Shown in pieces: positions 9,103 to 16,717 of a DNA stretch of 64,000 nt (position 1 is its first letter; every line of letters starts with the position of its first letter). A model generated the notes under the pieces. It had not been told where the DNA came from, searched no databases, and was given only the letters and a program-made list of their open reading frames with translations. The DNA lies in NCBI RefSeq assembly GCF_018687575.1, contig NZ_CP061297.1:558001-622000 (forward strand). Reading direction: 5' to 3'. The position numbers and the translations under genes are program-made. The DNA comes from Polynucleobacter asymbioticus. GTDB taxonomy: Bacteria; Pseudomonadota; Gammaproteobacteria; Burkholderiales; Burkholderiaceae.

Positions 9103-9428
9103 GTAAGACCTCTCGTACAGGCATTACGATGCCATCCCAGGCAAAAAAAGATTCCATCATTGAGATTCGGGCAATTGCTCAGCATGATATGGAGACGGGT
9201 TATCGGTATTCAGAGGATGGTAAACGGATACCTCGTGATCTCATTCGTTTGTTTACCTGCCAATACAACGGCGAAGAGGTCTTCAGGGCAGATTTTTATC
9301 CAGGCATCGGCGCTAATCCCCTCGTCATCTTTACAACCGTGGCAGTTGCCTCTGGCACGCTCGTGTTTAAGTGGGTAGGGGATAACGGTTATGAGGCCAC
9401 CAATCAAGCGCAAATTACCGTCTCGTGA
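9099..9428 (+). CDS. soxZ: Sulfur carrier partner SoxZ
   Basis: A 109-residue SoxZ that pairs with SoxY to form the SoxYZ carrier. It shows the family features M-E-T-G-Y-R near residue 29, R-A-D-F-Y-P-G-I-G-A-N-P-L near residues 67-79, and a C-terminal strand with W-V-G-D-N-G-Y. There is no signal peptide, as expected, since it is co-exported with Tat-dependent SoxY. I start it at 9099, where ATG overlaps the soxY stop, not at an upstream in-frame ATG inside soxY. It overlaps the soxA start by 4 bp. Confidence 0.88.
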   Translation: MSKTSRTGITMPSQAKKDSIIEIRAIAQHDMETGYRYSEDGKRIPRDLIRLFTCQYNGEEVFRADFYPGIGANPLVIFTTVAVASGTLVFKWVGDNGYEATNQAQITVS

Positions 9429-10210
9429 ATCTTTTTGCTTTCTGTTGTCGTGCAATACCTGTGTTGGCAATTCTGCTTGGGGTCGATGCCAGCCTAGCGC
9501 TGGAGGCTTCACAAGATGCTCGGCAATCTAGTTATGAGTTAATGACTGCAGAGAACCGGGCAATGCAAGATGACCCCAATTTAAATCCGGCCCTGTTTTG
9601 GGTGATGGATGGTCATAGCCTCTGGAAAGAAAAGGCTGGAAAGAAGGATGTGTCTTGTGCAACTTGCCACGGCGATTCTGGAAAAAAGATGACCGGTGTT
9701 GCGACACAGTTTCCTAAGATGATGAAGGGTAAGTTGCAGACCCTAGAGGGGCAAATCAATCAGTGCCGTGTTTCACAGCAAGCAGCCCCAGCTCTTGCCT
9801 ATGAAAGCAAAGAGTTATTGGCGTTGACAACATTTGTGGCGACACAATCTAAGGGCTTGCCAATCGCCATTCAAGAAACGCCTCAGAATAAAAAAGACCT
9901 GCAACAAGGTCGTCAATTCTTCAATGAAAGAATGGGGCAACTCAATTTGTCTTGCGCCCAATGCCATCAAGATCGTGCTGGTCTAAAGCTGGGTGGAAGC
10001 CTTATTCCCCAGGGACATCCGACTGCATACCCCATTTATCGGATTGAATGGCAGACCATGGGATCCTTGCAAAGACGCCTACGCAACTGTATGAGTGGGG
10101 TGCGCGCTCAGCAGTTTGAGTATGGCTCGAAAGAGATGGCTCAGTTAGAGCTATTTTTGATGTGGCGAGCGAGGGGAATGCCCCTGGAAACTCCAGGGGT
10201 TCGCCCATAA
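9425..10210 (+). CDS. soxA: Dihaem cytochrome SoxA
   Basis: A 261-residue exported cytochrome, the catalytic partner of SoxX. After a signal peptide ending near residue 25, it has two haem c sites: C-A-T-C-H near residue 77 and C-A-Q-C-H near residue 177. A Cys in the first half (Q-C-R-V-S-Q) is a candidate axial ligand to haem 1. The C-terminal N-C-M-S-G-V-R-A supplies the Cys expected to ligate the active-site haem and receive thiosulfate sulfur. All key residues for SoxAX chemistry are present. The gene ends the soxXYZA run; a GC-rich hairpin sits in its last codons. Confidence 0.9.
   Translation: MNLFAFCCRAIPVLAILLGVDASLALEASQDARQSSYELMTAENRAMQDDPNLNPALFWVMDGHSLWKEKAGKKDVSCATCHGDSGKKMTGVATQFPKMMKGKLQTLEGQINQCRVSQQAAPALAYESKELLALTTFVATQSKGLPIAIQETPQNKKDLQQGRQFFNERMGQLNLSCAQCHQDRAGLKLGGSLIPQGHPTAYPIYRIEWQTMGSLQRRLRNCMSGVRAQQFEYGSKEMAQLELFLMWRARGMPLETPGVRP
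10181..10199. terminator. Perfect 8-bp hairpin between convergent soxA and purU
   Basis: CCCCTGGA, a 3-base loop, then TCCAGGGG, lying in the last codons of soxA about 20 bp before the purU stop. It has no long T-run on either side, so it may act as a weak bidirectional terminator or mRNA 3' stabiliser. Confidence 0.35.
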
Positions 10211-10218
10211 AGTGCAAC

Positions 10219-11073
10219 TTAGTCTGAGAAGACTACCGAAGTTGCACCATTAATCAAGACGCGGTCATGCAGGTAGTAACGTAGGGCGCGAGATAGTACT
10301 GTACGCTCTAAGTCACGACCTTTGCGAACCAAGTCTTCAGGCGTGTCACCATGGGTAACACGAGTCACATCTTGCTCAATAATTGGGCCTTCATCCAAAT
10401 CACTGGTAACAAAGTGCGCTGTAGCGCCAATCAACTTGATGCCGCGGGCATGAGCCTGATGGTAAGGTTTTGCGCCTTTAAAGCTTGGTAAGAAAGAGTG
10501 ATGAACGTTGATGCAGCGTCCAGATAGCTTGGTAGATAAGTCATCAGACAGAATTTGCATATAACGAGCCAAGATCACCATATCGACTTTTGAATCCGCA
10601 ACGATTTCTAATAGTTTGGCTTCTTGTGCTGGCTTAGTCTCCGGTGTTACGGGGAGGTGATAAAACGGAATATCGGAAAAATCAATGCTGGAGTACACCT
10701 CGCGTGGATGGTTAGAGACAATTCCACAAATGATCATTGGCAATTCACCGATACGCCAGCGGTAGAGAAGATCCACCAAGCAATGATCCAGCTTAGATGC
10801 CATGATCAATACGCGCTTTAAATCCTTCACTGCACGTAAGTCCCAAGTCAGGTCAAAACGTTTAGCGATCTCTACAAAACCAGTCCTCAAAGTATTGCTA
10901 TCAGCGCTGCAGCTAAAGCTCACGCGCATAAAGAAGCGTTTGGATGCTTTGTCATCAAATTGCTGAGCCTCTTCAATGTCACCACCTAATTCAAAGATGT
11001 AAGTTGAAACTGCGGCAACAATTCCTGGCCGATTAGGACAGGTAAGTGTGAGGTAGTAATTTTCTGTGGTCAT
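10219..11073 (-). CDS. purU: Formyltetrahydrofolate deformylase
   Basis: A 284-residue PurU that hydrolyses 10-formyl-tetrahydrofolate to tetrahydrofolate and formate. Residues 1-85 form an ACT regulatory domain ([10 protein letters not shown]). The rest is a formyltransferase fold with the catalytic [10 protein letters not shown] motif, the downstream G-A-T-A-H-F and D-E-G-P-I-I-E-Q-D. Length matches E. coli PurU. It stands alone on the minus strand, convergent with soxA. The formate it releases could feed the formate dehydrogenase encoded at 34312-39042. Confidence 0.95.
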   Translation of the reverse strand: MTTENYYLTLTCPNRPGIVAAVSTYIFELGGDIEEAQQFDDKASKRFFMRVSFSCSADSNTLRTGFVEIAKRFDLTWDLRAVKDLKRVLIMASKLDHCLVDLLYRWRIGELPMIICGIVSNHPREVYSSIDFSDIPFYHLPVTPETKPAQEAKLLEIVADSKVDMVILARYMQILSDDLSTKLSGRCINVHHSFLPSFKGAKPYHQAHARGIKLIGATAHFVTSDLDEGPIIEQDVTRVTHGDTPEDLVRKGRDLERTVLSRALRYYLHDRVLINGATSVVFSD

Positions 11074-11121
11074 GGCTTTGATAGAAAGAAAGATTGCTAA
11101 TAAGACGTAATTTTAGACTGC

Positions 11122-11523
11122 TTATTTGGATGGGGCTAGGCTATCTGCTAGGCCTGGATAAGGTTCGCTCATATCCTTGATGGTCGGAACGGGAATATCG
11201 CTGCAAATAGGCTTAGGCCCTAGGGCATTGAGGAAATTACAGTCTTGCTTTGTTGCTGCAGAGGCTGCATGCTCCAAAGGGGACTTTCCTGTAGCAGCGG
11301 TAGAAATAGCGCTGGCTGCAGTCGAGGGATTTGCTACTGCTACAGATGCAGCTGCAGTTCCAGCGGAACTGGCTACGCTAGTTGCCGAGCTTCCCAGGGC
11401 AAGCAATGGCGCCGCGCAACCACTTAAATTAAGGCAGAGAAAAATGCCCCCAAAAGTAAGGCCCCAATAAATGCAAAAAGCAGACCAACCCGATGGGCTT
11501 GATCTGCTTAAGTGGGTATTCAA
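11122..11523 (-). CDS. Putative small lipoprotein, Ala/Ser-rich
   Basis: An Ala/Ser-rich exported protein with a lipobox L-N-L-S-G-C, so it is probably anchored in the outer membrane. About 95 residues follow the lipidated cysteine, with A-A-S-A-A-T-K and a Cys pair near the end. The frame is open back to 11604 inside the upstream gene. The only credible start after that gene's stop is the TTG at 11523, giving 133 residues. A hairpin ending in T5 for the upstream gene lies within the first codons of this reading frame, so start and expression are uncertain. No family recognised. Confidence 0.5.
   Translation of the reverse strand: MNTHLSRSSPSGWSAFCIYWGLTFGGIFLCLNLSGCAAPLLALGSSATSVASSAGTAAASVAVANPSTAASAISTAATGKSPLEHAASAATKQDCNFLNALGPKPICSDIPVPTIKDMSEPYPGLADSLAPSK
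11475..11509 (-). terminator. Rho-independent terminator after the adhesin-E-like gene
   Basis: On the minus strand AAGCAGATCAAGCCC pairs with GGGTTGGTCTGCTT around a 3-base loop, with one wobble and one mismatch, and five T follow. It lies 25 bp past the stop at 11534 and inside the 5' part of the lipoprotein frame. Confidence 0.65.
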
Positions 11524-11533
11524 TCTGATGTAT

Positions 11534-11947
11534 TTATTTACGCTGGCAGACAACGTTAAATACTCCTGCTGTCCAAGACTCATTGATGACAGGCTCAAAT
11601 TCACTATTAGGGGTCTTGTTATCTGAGACTACTTTGCCAGTTCCTTTATTGCCAGCGAACTCCTTGTATTCGATTGGACGGTAGCTAACGGCTGGACAGT
11701 TGTATTCATTGAGTCCGATAATTGAGCTTACTGGCTGCTTCGTTTTTGGATTCATGCCTGGTTTTTTAAGGTCCAGCATTGACATGATTTGTGCTTTTTC
11801 GCCGGAAGTGCTCACGGTATCTACATCTACATAAACCACCATGACTTCATTGGAGCCCAATTCTTTCCACTCAGCGAAGCTGCTAGAAAAAGGCAATAAG
11901 GAGAGGGCGGTAAAAATAGTGAGTGCGTGTAATTTTTTCATAATCAA
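11534..11947 (-). CDS. Surface-adhesin protein E-like exported protein
   Basis: A 137-residue exported protein with a clear signal peptide ending S-S-F-A near residue 25. The mature part starts E-W-K-E-L-G-S and has Y-V-D-V-D-T-V followed by repeated Y-N-C and V-C-Q-R-K cysteines near the end. That layout resembles the small surface-adhesin E-like domain, named after Haemophilus protein E and common as single-copy periplasmic proteins in Betaproteobacteria. Binding activity cannot be inferred from the fold. It has its own terminator downstream. It is transcribed in the same direction as the penicillin acylase but separated from it by 70 bp. Confidence 0.65.
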   Translation of the reverse strand: MIMKKLHALTIFTALSLLPFSSSFAEWKELGSNEVMVVYVDVDTVSTSGEKAQIMSMLDLKKPGMNPKTKQPVSSIIGLNEYNCPAVSYRPIEYKEFAGNKGTGKVVSDNKTPNSEFEPVINESWTAGVFNVVCQRK

Positions 11948-12017
11948 TAGTGTTATAGATCAATCGGTTAATCCCTAAACGGGCCTGTGTATCTATTCTA
12001 AACGCCCCAGCCTATTT

Positions 12018-14477
12018 CTACTTAATATTCAGATCCAGTTGTCGAGTGATCTTTGCAGGTTTCATTTGCAGGGGAAGATATTCATTGCGAGCCCAAGGCC
12101 CACTCATATTGCGGTAGAGCTTATTCTGTACCCAGCCAGACTGCCCAGACTGATAAATAAAGAGAGACTGCTCTAGGTCGGAGAGGTCAAAGAGGGTTCT
12201 AAGACTGGGGGCCTGCTTGGTTTCAAAAGGATTTTCAGCTCTTAGAAGTTCAAGACGCCCTACGTTAATGCTGAAGCTATCTCCAGGAAAGGGTTGGGTC
12301 AAATTAAAGAGGCTACCAAGAAAGGGAACCTTACTGAGTGGACGGTGCTCAGAAACTGCCATGTGCGCATTACCCCACTTCCAATTTTTAGGATTATTGC
12401 CAAATTGCGCGCTCAGTTGCTCAAGTGCTTTATCAAAGGCGGCATTTGACGCATCAGCACAACTTTCGATCTGTTCAGTTTGCGGATCATTGCACCAAGG
12501 ACTATTGGGATTTTGTAATTGCAGAATCAAGGGATGTCTAAAGTTACGTGCCCCATAATTTTCAGTGAATAAATAACCCAGACGTGAAAAGAGTTTGCGT
12601 GAGAGTTGATCGGCCCAGGCGTTGAATATGAGTGCACCAGTGCTATCGATTTTCATATCGCCATCAAAGTTACTGCTGAGTTCAATGGCCTGTTGTGCCA
12701 GGGGATGTTTTGATTGGGCGGATTTAAATAATTCCAATAATGGTGTGGCGCCTAAGGAAAGCGTATCAGCCTGCATGGACTTCATTGAAGTCAGGTCGTG
12801 CACCGACTTGCCTTTAATTAATTCCACAATTCGGTCGTAACGGGTTGGCAAATCCCAGTCACCAGTAAGTGGGTTCGGATCGTTATTAGCCAATATTTTT
12901 TGATTGGCTGTGGCGATCCAGCTTGCGTCTGGGTTATTGCTGCTTGGGAGTTGGTCAAATGGGACGTACCCGACCCAGTCATATTGCTTCTCCCAGCCTA
13001 AGGCTGGCGCTACGCCATACAAGCCTTGGTGCAAGGTGCGCTTAGGTGCGATACCAGCTGTTTGAAGTGAAATATTGCCATCGACATCTGCCATCACAAC
13101 GTTTTGCATTGGGGCATAGTTTTTACGTAGTGCTTGCTTAAATGTATCCAAATCTTTGGCGTGATTCATATCCAGCAAGCCAGCAACAGACTGATTTTCA
13201 ACATCCAAGGCAGTCCAGCGCAATGCCAAGGCAAAGCGATCGGTATCAATGGCTCGTTTTGCGCGCGCATAAGATTCAGAGATCACTGGACCATGTCGAG
13301 TCTCTTTCACTAAAAAGCGTACAGGGGGCTCGCCTTTGATGTCGATGATTTCTTGGCGCACTTTAAAAGATAGTGGGCCCTCTGGGCCTCGATATGTACC
13401 AGGATTTTTTGGATCTAACTGCTCAATGTATAAATCCTGAACATCCGGACCTGTATTGGTAAAGCTCCAAGCAAATTTATCAGTGCGACCCAGTACTACC
13501 GCTGGAATACCGGGGAGGGTGGCACCAATGACATTGAGCCCTGGAGCCTCCAAGTGCGCCATATACCAAATTGCCGGGGCTGATAAGCCCAAGTGCGGGT
13601 CGTTCGCTAGTAAGGGCTTGCCAGAGGTGGTGAGCTTGCCGCTCAGCGCCCAATTGTTCGAGCCAATACCATCTTTGCCACCGGGCACTTCATTAATAGC
13701 AAGTTCTGTTGCAGGCAGTTTCTTAGACTTTTGATCTCGTGTGAGTGGATTGGGATTAAAGACATTGATATCCCGATACATCTTGGCAAAGTCAACATTG
13801 CTTACAGGTTCACCTGGCGTATATGCTGGCATCACTTCCCATACTTGTTTAGTCGTTAAGAATTGCGAGAGCTCAAGGCGTTGTAATTCTTTATGCCAGT
13901 TACCGCCAAGATCGAGCGCCATCATCAACATCCATGCCACGCTATCAGTAGGTGACCAATGCCCTGGCTTAGAGCCAGTTAAAAAGTATTCAACTGGTAG
14001 CGCCCAGCCCAAGTGAGTATTACCAGCATTGACGCCATCTGCATAGGATTGCAGTAATCGCTTAGTAGCAATAGGGTAGCGATCGAATTGTTTTTCAGCA
14101 GCATGTTTAATGCCTAGCGTGCGAATAAAACGATCAATTGCGACAGTTTCTTTGCCGAGGATTTCTGAGAGTCGCCCACTAGAGAGTCGACGGTTAATTT
14201 CCATTTGCCAGGAACGTTCACTTGCATGCAAATAGCCCAAAGCAAAGAGGGCATCAGTAGAGCTTTTTGCCTGAATATGGGGAATATCACTCTCATCAAA
14301 AGTGATCGCTACTGAATCCCCTAGAGATTTGATGATCCGCTTGCCTGAGGGGTTGGTTTGAGCTGAAACTAAGTAGAAGACTCCAGCTGCGATGATCAGC
14401 AGCAATGTCCCAGAACTAAGCCAAAAGATGGCTTTAAATAGGGTTTTGAGACCTGGGCTTAGCGTGGGTATTTTCAT
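12018..14477 (-). CDS. Penicillin acylase family protein (Ntn hydrolase)
   Basis: An 819-residue protein of the penicillin amidase family, which hydrolyses amide bonds of penicillins, acyl-homoserine lactones and related compounds. A hydrophobic N-terminal segment at residues 14-38 serves as signal or membrane anchor. The nucleophile is Ser273 in I-G-S-N-N-W-A-L-S-G, exposed by autoproteolysis between alpha and beta chains. L-L-A-N-D-P-H-L-G follows about 20 residues later, as in all family members. It ends 70 bp from the adhesin-E-like gene start. Natural substrate unknown; lactone quenching is only one possibility. Confidence 0.92.
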   Translation of the reverse strand: MKIPTLSPGLKTLFKAIFWLSSGTLLLIIAAGVFYLVSAQTNPSGKRIIKSLGDSVAITFDESDIPHIQAKSSTDALFALGYLHASERSWQMEINRRLSSGRLSEILGKETVAIDRFIRTLGIKHAAEKQFDRYPIATKRLLQSYADGVNAGNTHLGWALPVEYFLTGSKPGHWSPTDSVAWMLMMALDLGGNWHKELQRLELSQFLTTKQVWEVMPAYTPGEPVSNVDFAKMYRDINVFNPNPLTRDQKSKKLPATELAINEVPGGKDGIGSNNWALSGKLTTSGKPLLANDPHLGLSAPAIWYMAHLEAPGLNVIGATLPGIPAVVLGRTDKFAWSFTNTGPDVQDLYIEQLDPKNPGTYRGPEGPLSFKVRQEIIDIKGEPPVRFLVKETRHGPVISESYARAKRAIDTDRFALALRWTALDVENQSVAGLLDMNHAKDLDTFKQALRKNYAPMQNVVMADVDGNISLQTAGIAPKRTLHQGLYGVAPALGWEKQYDWVGYVPFDQLPSSNNPDASWIATANQKILANNDPNPLTGDWDLPTRYDRIVELIKGKSVHDLTSMKSMQADTLSLGATPLLELFKSAQSKHPLAQQAIELSSNFDGDMKIDSTGALIFNAWADQLSRKLFSRLGYLFTENYGARNFRHPLILQLQNPNSPWCNDPQTEQIESCADASNAAFDKALEQLSAQFGNNPKNWKWGNAHMAVSEHRPLSKVPFLGSLFNLTQPFPGDSFSINVGRLELLRAENPFETKQAPSLRTLFDLSDLEQSLFIYQSGQSGWVQNKLYRNMSGPWARNEYLPLQMKPAKITRQLDLNIK

Positions 14478-14559
14478 GGGAATAGTTTAGTGGGTTTGCC
14501 TTTGCTTCGAGCTCAGGCTTGATGAATGCAGGCTTCCCGCCTTCAATGACTCTCACATG

Positions 14560-14568
14560 CTAAAATTT
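14560..14568 (+). promoter_or_regulatory. Possible extended -10 element upstream of tRNA-Leu
   Basis: TGCTAAAAT resembles an extended -10 box (TG-n-TAAAAT) 44 bp before the tRNA. No convincing -35 hexamer is seen at 16-18 bp, so this is tentative. Confidence 0.3.
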
Positions 14569-14611
14569 TGCTTGTCTTGATTTATTTAGTACGGCTTTAT
14601 TGCTCGTGCGA

Positions 14612-14700
14612 GCCCGAGTGGTGAAATCGGTAGACACAGCAGATTTAAAATCTGCCGACTCAAAAAAGTCGTGCCGGTTCGATTCCGGCCTCGGGCACCA
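14612..14700 (+). tRNA. tRNA-Leu (anticodon TAA), CCA encoded
   Basis: The acceptor stem GCCCGAG pairs with CTCGGGC, and the D-loop contains GGTAGACA. The anticodon loop is centred on TAA within AGATTTAAAATCT. A long variable arm (class II) and the T-arm GGTTCGATTCC follow. The sequence ends in discriminator A and an encoded CCA at 14698-14700. Its last 14 bases recur exactly at 23295-23308, marking it as the probable integration site of the downstream island. Confidence 0.97.
14687..14700 (+). repeat. Putative attachment-site copy 1 (tRNA 3' end)
   Basis: GGCCTCGGGCACCA, the end of tRNA-Leu including CCA. It is identical to 23295-23308 in direct orientation. Flanking bases differ on both sides apart from scattered matches. 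Confidence 0.65.
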
Positions 14701-14704
14701 TAGT

Positions 14705-14745
14705 AAAACCCTGTAAGCCAACAGGGAGTAGCGTAGCGGGTTTTC
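14705..14745 (+). terminator. Terminator of tRNA-Leu with alternative hairpins
   Basis: AAAACCC at 14705-14711 pairs with GGGTTTT at 14738-14744, giving a stem that ends in T4. A competing inner hairpin CCCTGT/ACAGGG lies at 14709-14726. It is a likely intrinsic terminator, just inside the left end of the island. Confidence 0.6.
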
Positions 14746-14828
14746 ACCCTACCTTGATTTAGATAGAAATTAGATAGATCTAAATGAGTGGTAACCAAGC
14801 CTCCGTAAGAAATAACCAGGAGACGCAT

Positions 14829-14873
14829 GTGAAATTCAAATCACTGCTTCTAGTGGTTTGTTTTATTGCTTAA
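14829..14873 (+). pseudogene. Orphan signal-peptide fragment, probably start of a broken exported-protein gene
   Basis: A GTG start with a strong AGGAG ribosome site 9 bp upstream reads M-K-F-K-S-L-L-L-V-V-C-F-I-A and then TAA. The peptide has the positive N-terminus and hydrophobic core of a signal peptide but stops before any cleavage site. The downstream reading frame at 14933 is out of phase and lacks a signal. I read both as pieces of one exported-protein gene broken by a nonsense change and at least one frameshift. A regulatory 14-residue leader peptide is the alternative. Confidence 0.4.
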
Positions 14874-14932
14874 GAGGGACCAGCTTTTGAGCTGCTATTA
14901 GCTACATTTGCTAGAAAGCGCGATCCAACTAC

Positions 14933-15325
14933 ATGCCTCACTACACCACATTCGATGTCAATCCGGCAGTGCAGTCCACACAAGTCATGACCGTGCCACA
15001 GGCATCCGAGCCTAAGCCACCAACAGTATCTTATTCTCAAATAGATCAAGCACAAGCTCGAATAGATACCACATCTTCCCAAATTGAAGGCGCCAAAATT
15101 CAAGCTGGAACACAAGGCGTTAATCAAGCCCAGCAATTGGCTGAGCAATTAAGGCAATCTGCGAGTTCAGTAGCGCAGGATATGAGCTCGATGATTAGTT
15201 CTACTAGAGCTGCCGCAGAAATGCCAAATGCTAATGATTCAGCAGCTACCGCGCAAAGCTACAACATGGATCAGTCTCCAAAAACTGGTATTGACGCAAC
15301 ACCACCGCTGCCAACAGCAAAGTAG
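14933..15325 (+). CDS. Hypothetical protein, probably remnant of a disrupted exported protein
   Basis: A 130-residue reading frame of low complexity. It has a Pro/Val-rich N-terminus, a central Gln/Ala-rich helical stretch (residues 36-95) of coiled-coil character, and a Pro-rich end with P-P-L-P. No family recognised. The ATG has no ribosome site, and an in-frame TAG lies seven codons upstream. A well-formed signal peptide with a good ribosome site lies about 100 bp upstream in another frame. It precedes the TolC-family gene and shares the small, Pro-rich, low-complexity style of the exported proteins farther down the island. Likely inactive as it stands. Confidence 0.4.
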   Translation: MPHYTTFDVNPAVQSTQVMTVPQASEPKPPTVSYSQIDQAQARIDTTSSQIEGAKIQAGTQGVNQAQQLAEQLRQSASSVAQDMSSMISSTRAAAEMPNANDSAATAQSYNMDQSPKTGIDATPPLPTAK

Positions 15326-15490
15326 AGGGTAGTGGGGGCTCAACTTAGTTGCACCCCCTCCGTGTGGCAAGTTATCGGCTAAACCCGCTTGATAACGACT
15401 TCATTGCACGCCTGGCTATATGCCGGGCTCTAGCTTGTCGGTCATGCGTGATAATGGGCTTATTCCCAATTCGTTTAAATATGCTGATTT

Positions 15491-16717
15491 ATGCGCACAC
15501 CATTAATTCGTTTATCCGCCGCACTTGGCGCATCGCTAATTTCCAGTGTTTCACTGGCTCAATCGTCGGCTTCTGGATTGAATGAGTACACTCCTATTCC
15601 CTTGGCGCAATATCTGCAAGTTGTTAAAGAAAACAATGCAATTATTGGCAATAAGAGACTTGGCAAAGAAACAGCAGCTGCCATTAAAGAATCACTGGCC
15701 CTTTATCAATTTAGACCAAGTGTTAGTTATACAAAGGGCACTTTCTATCAACAGGTTCCTTACACTCCATATTCAACCCCTACATCCAATACCTATGGCG
15801 TCAACTTCAATTTAGAAGGCTGGGGGAAAAGGTCTGCTAGGTCTGAGTATGGTGATGCTGAAATTGGTAGAAGTGAAACTGATTACCAGGCTACCGAAGC
15901 CGACGTTCAAACTGTTGCAACTCTGGGCTATGTAGATGCCTTAAGAAATCGTTTACTGTTTAACTCCTACGCTAAGGCAGCAAAAAGAATATCTACACTG
16001 CCAGCTAATGCACAAACAAAAGATTCAGCTCAATTCTTACAGTATTACGAAAACGCAAGCGCTAAGGATCTGCAATTTACCTCCCTGAGCCTTTTGAACT
16101 ACTCCGGTGGCGCCTTAAAGAATCTGCCGCTACCTATTGGTAACCTCAATGTTGCCCCACAGGCGTTTGATCCAGATAAGTTAATCAACCAAGCGCTGAA
16201 TAGTCGCTCTGACATATTGGCCTTGCAGGCAGCTATGAACTCAGCCGAGAAAAACATCAGCATGACCAAGGCTAATCGCAATTGGGATGTGATGCCCTAT
16301 GTTTCATACACCACAACACCTCAATATGATTCAAGTGGATATACCTACGCCCCGCAAAATGGTTTTTCTGCTGGCATACAAATACCGCTCCCAGTAAGTA
16401 ACTTTTTACAAAATGCCGATATTGTTCAGGCGGCCAATCAAAAGCTAGGCATTGAAATGCAGTTGCGTGATCTCAAGGAGCAGGTTCGTGTGCAGGTCAT
16501 GCAGGCCTTGTTGCAGTACGAGTCTGCAAAGCAAATATTGGCGCAGGCGAATGATGGTTTGAATGGCGTTTCAAAAACTGCTAATCAATCAAGTGCAAAA
16601 GGCGTAATGGATGTGCGCGACAAAGAGGGCGCTTTAATTGATGCCCAGACAAATCATGTCAAGGCCCTGGTTAATATTTGGCGTCAATCTGGAAACTACA
16701 GCATGCCTCCACTATGA
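15491..16717 (+). CDS. TolC-family outer-membrane protein
   Basis: A 408-residue protein with a signal peptide ending S-L-A-Q near residue 24. It has the two-repeat layout of outer-membrane efflux proteins: a helical segment I-P-L-A-Q-Y-L-Q-V-V-K-E-N-N near residue 38, beta strands with P-S-V-S-Y-T-K-G, and a second repeat starting L-I-N-Q-A-L-N-S-R-S-D-I-L-A-L near residue 231. It is shorter than typical TolC (450-490) but otherwise complete. TolC proteins form exit ducts for type I secretion or efflux, but no periplasmic adaptor or inner-membrane pump is adjacent. The stop overlaps the next gene's start (ATGA), so the two are coupled. Confidence 0.85.
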   Translation: MRTPLIRLSAALGASLISSVSLAQSSASGLNEYTPIPLAQYLQVVKENNAIIGNKRLGKETAAAIKESLALYQFRPSVSYTKGTFYQQVPYTPYSTPTSNTYGVNFNLEGWGKRSARSEYGDAEIGRSETDYQATEADVQTVATLGYVDALRNRLLFNSYAKAAKRISTLPANAQTKDSAQFLQYYENASAKDLQFTSLSLLNYSGGALKNLPLPIGNLNVAPQAFDPDKLINQALNSRSDILALQAAMNSAEKNISMTKANRNWDVMPYVSYTTTPQYDSSGYTYAPQNGFSAGIQIPLPVSNFLQNADIVQAANQKLGIEMQLRDLKEQVRVQVMQALLQYESAKQILAQANDGLNGVSKTANQSSAKGVMDVRDKEGALIDAQTNHVKALVNIWRQSGNYSMPPL

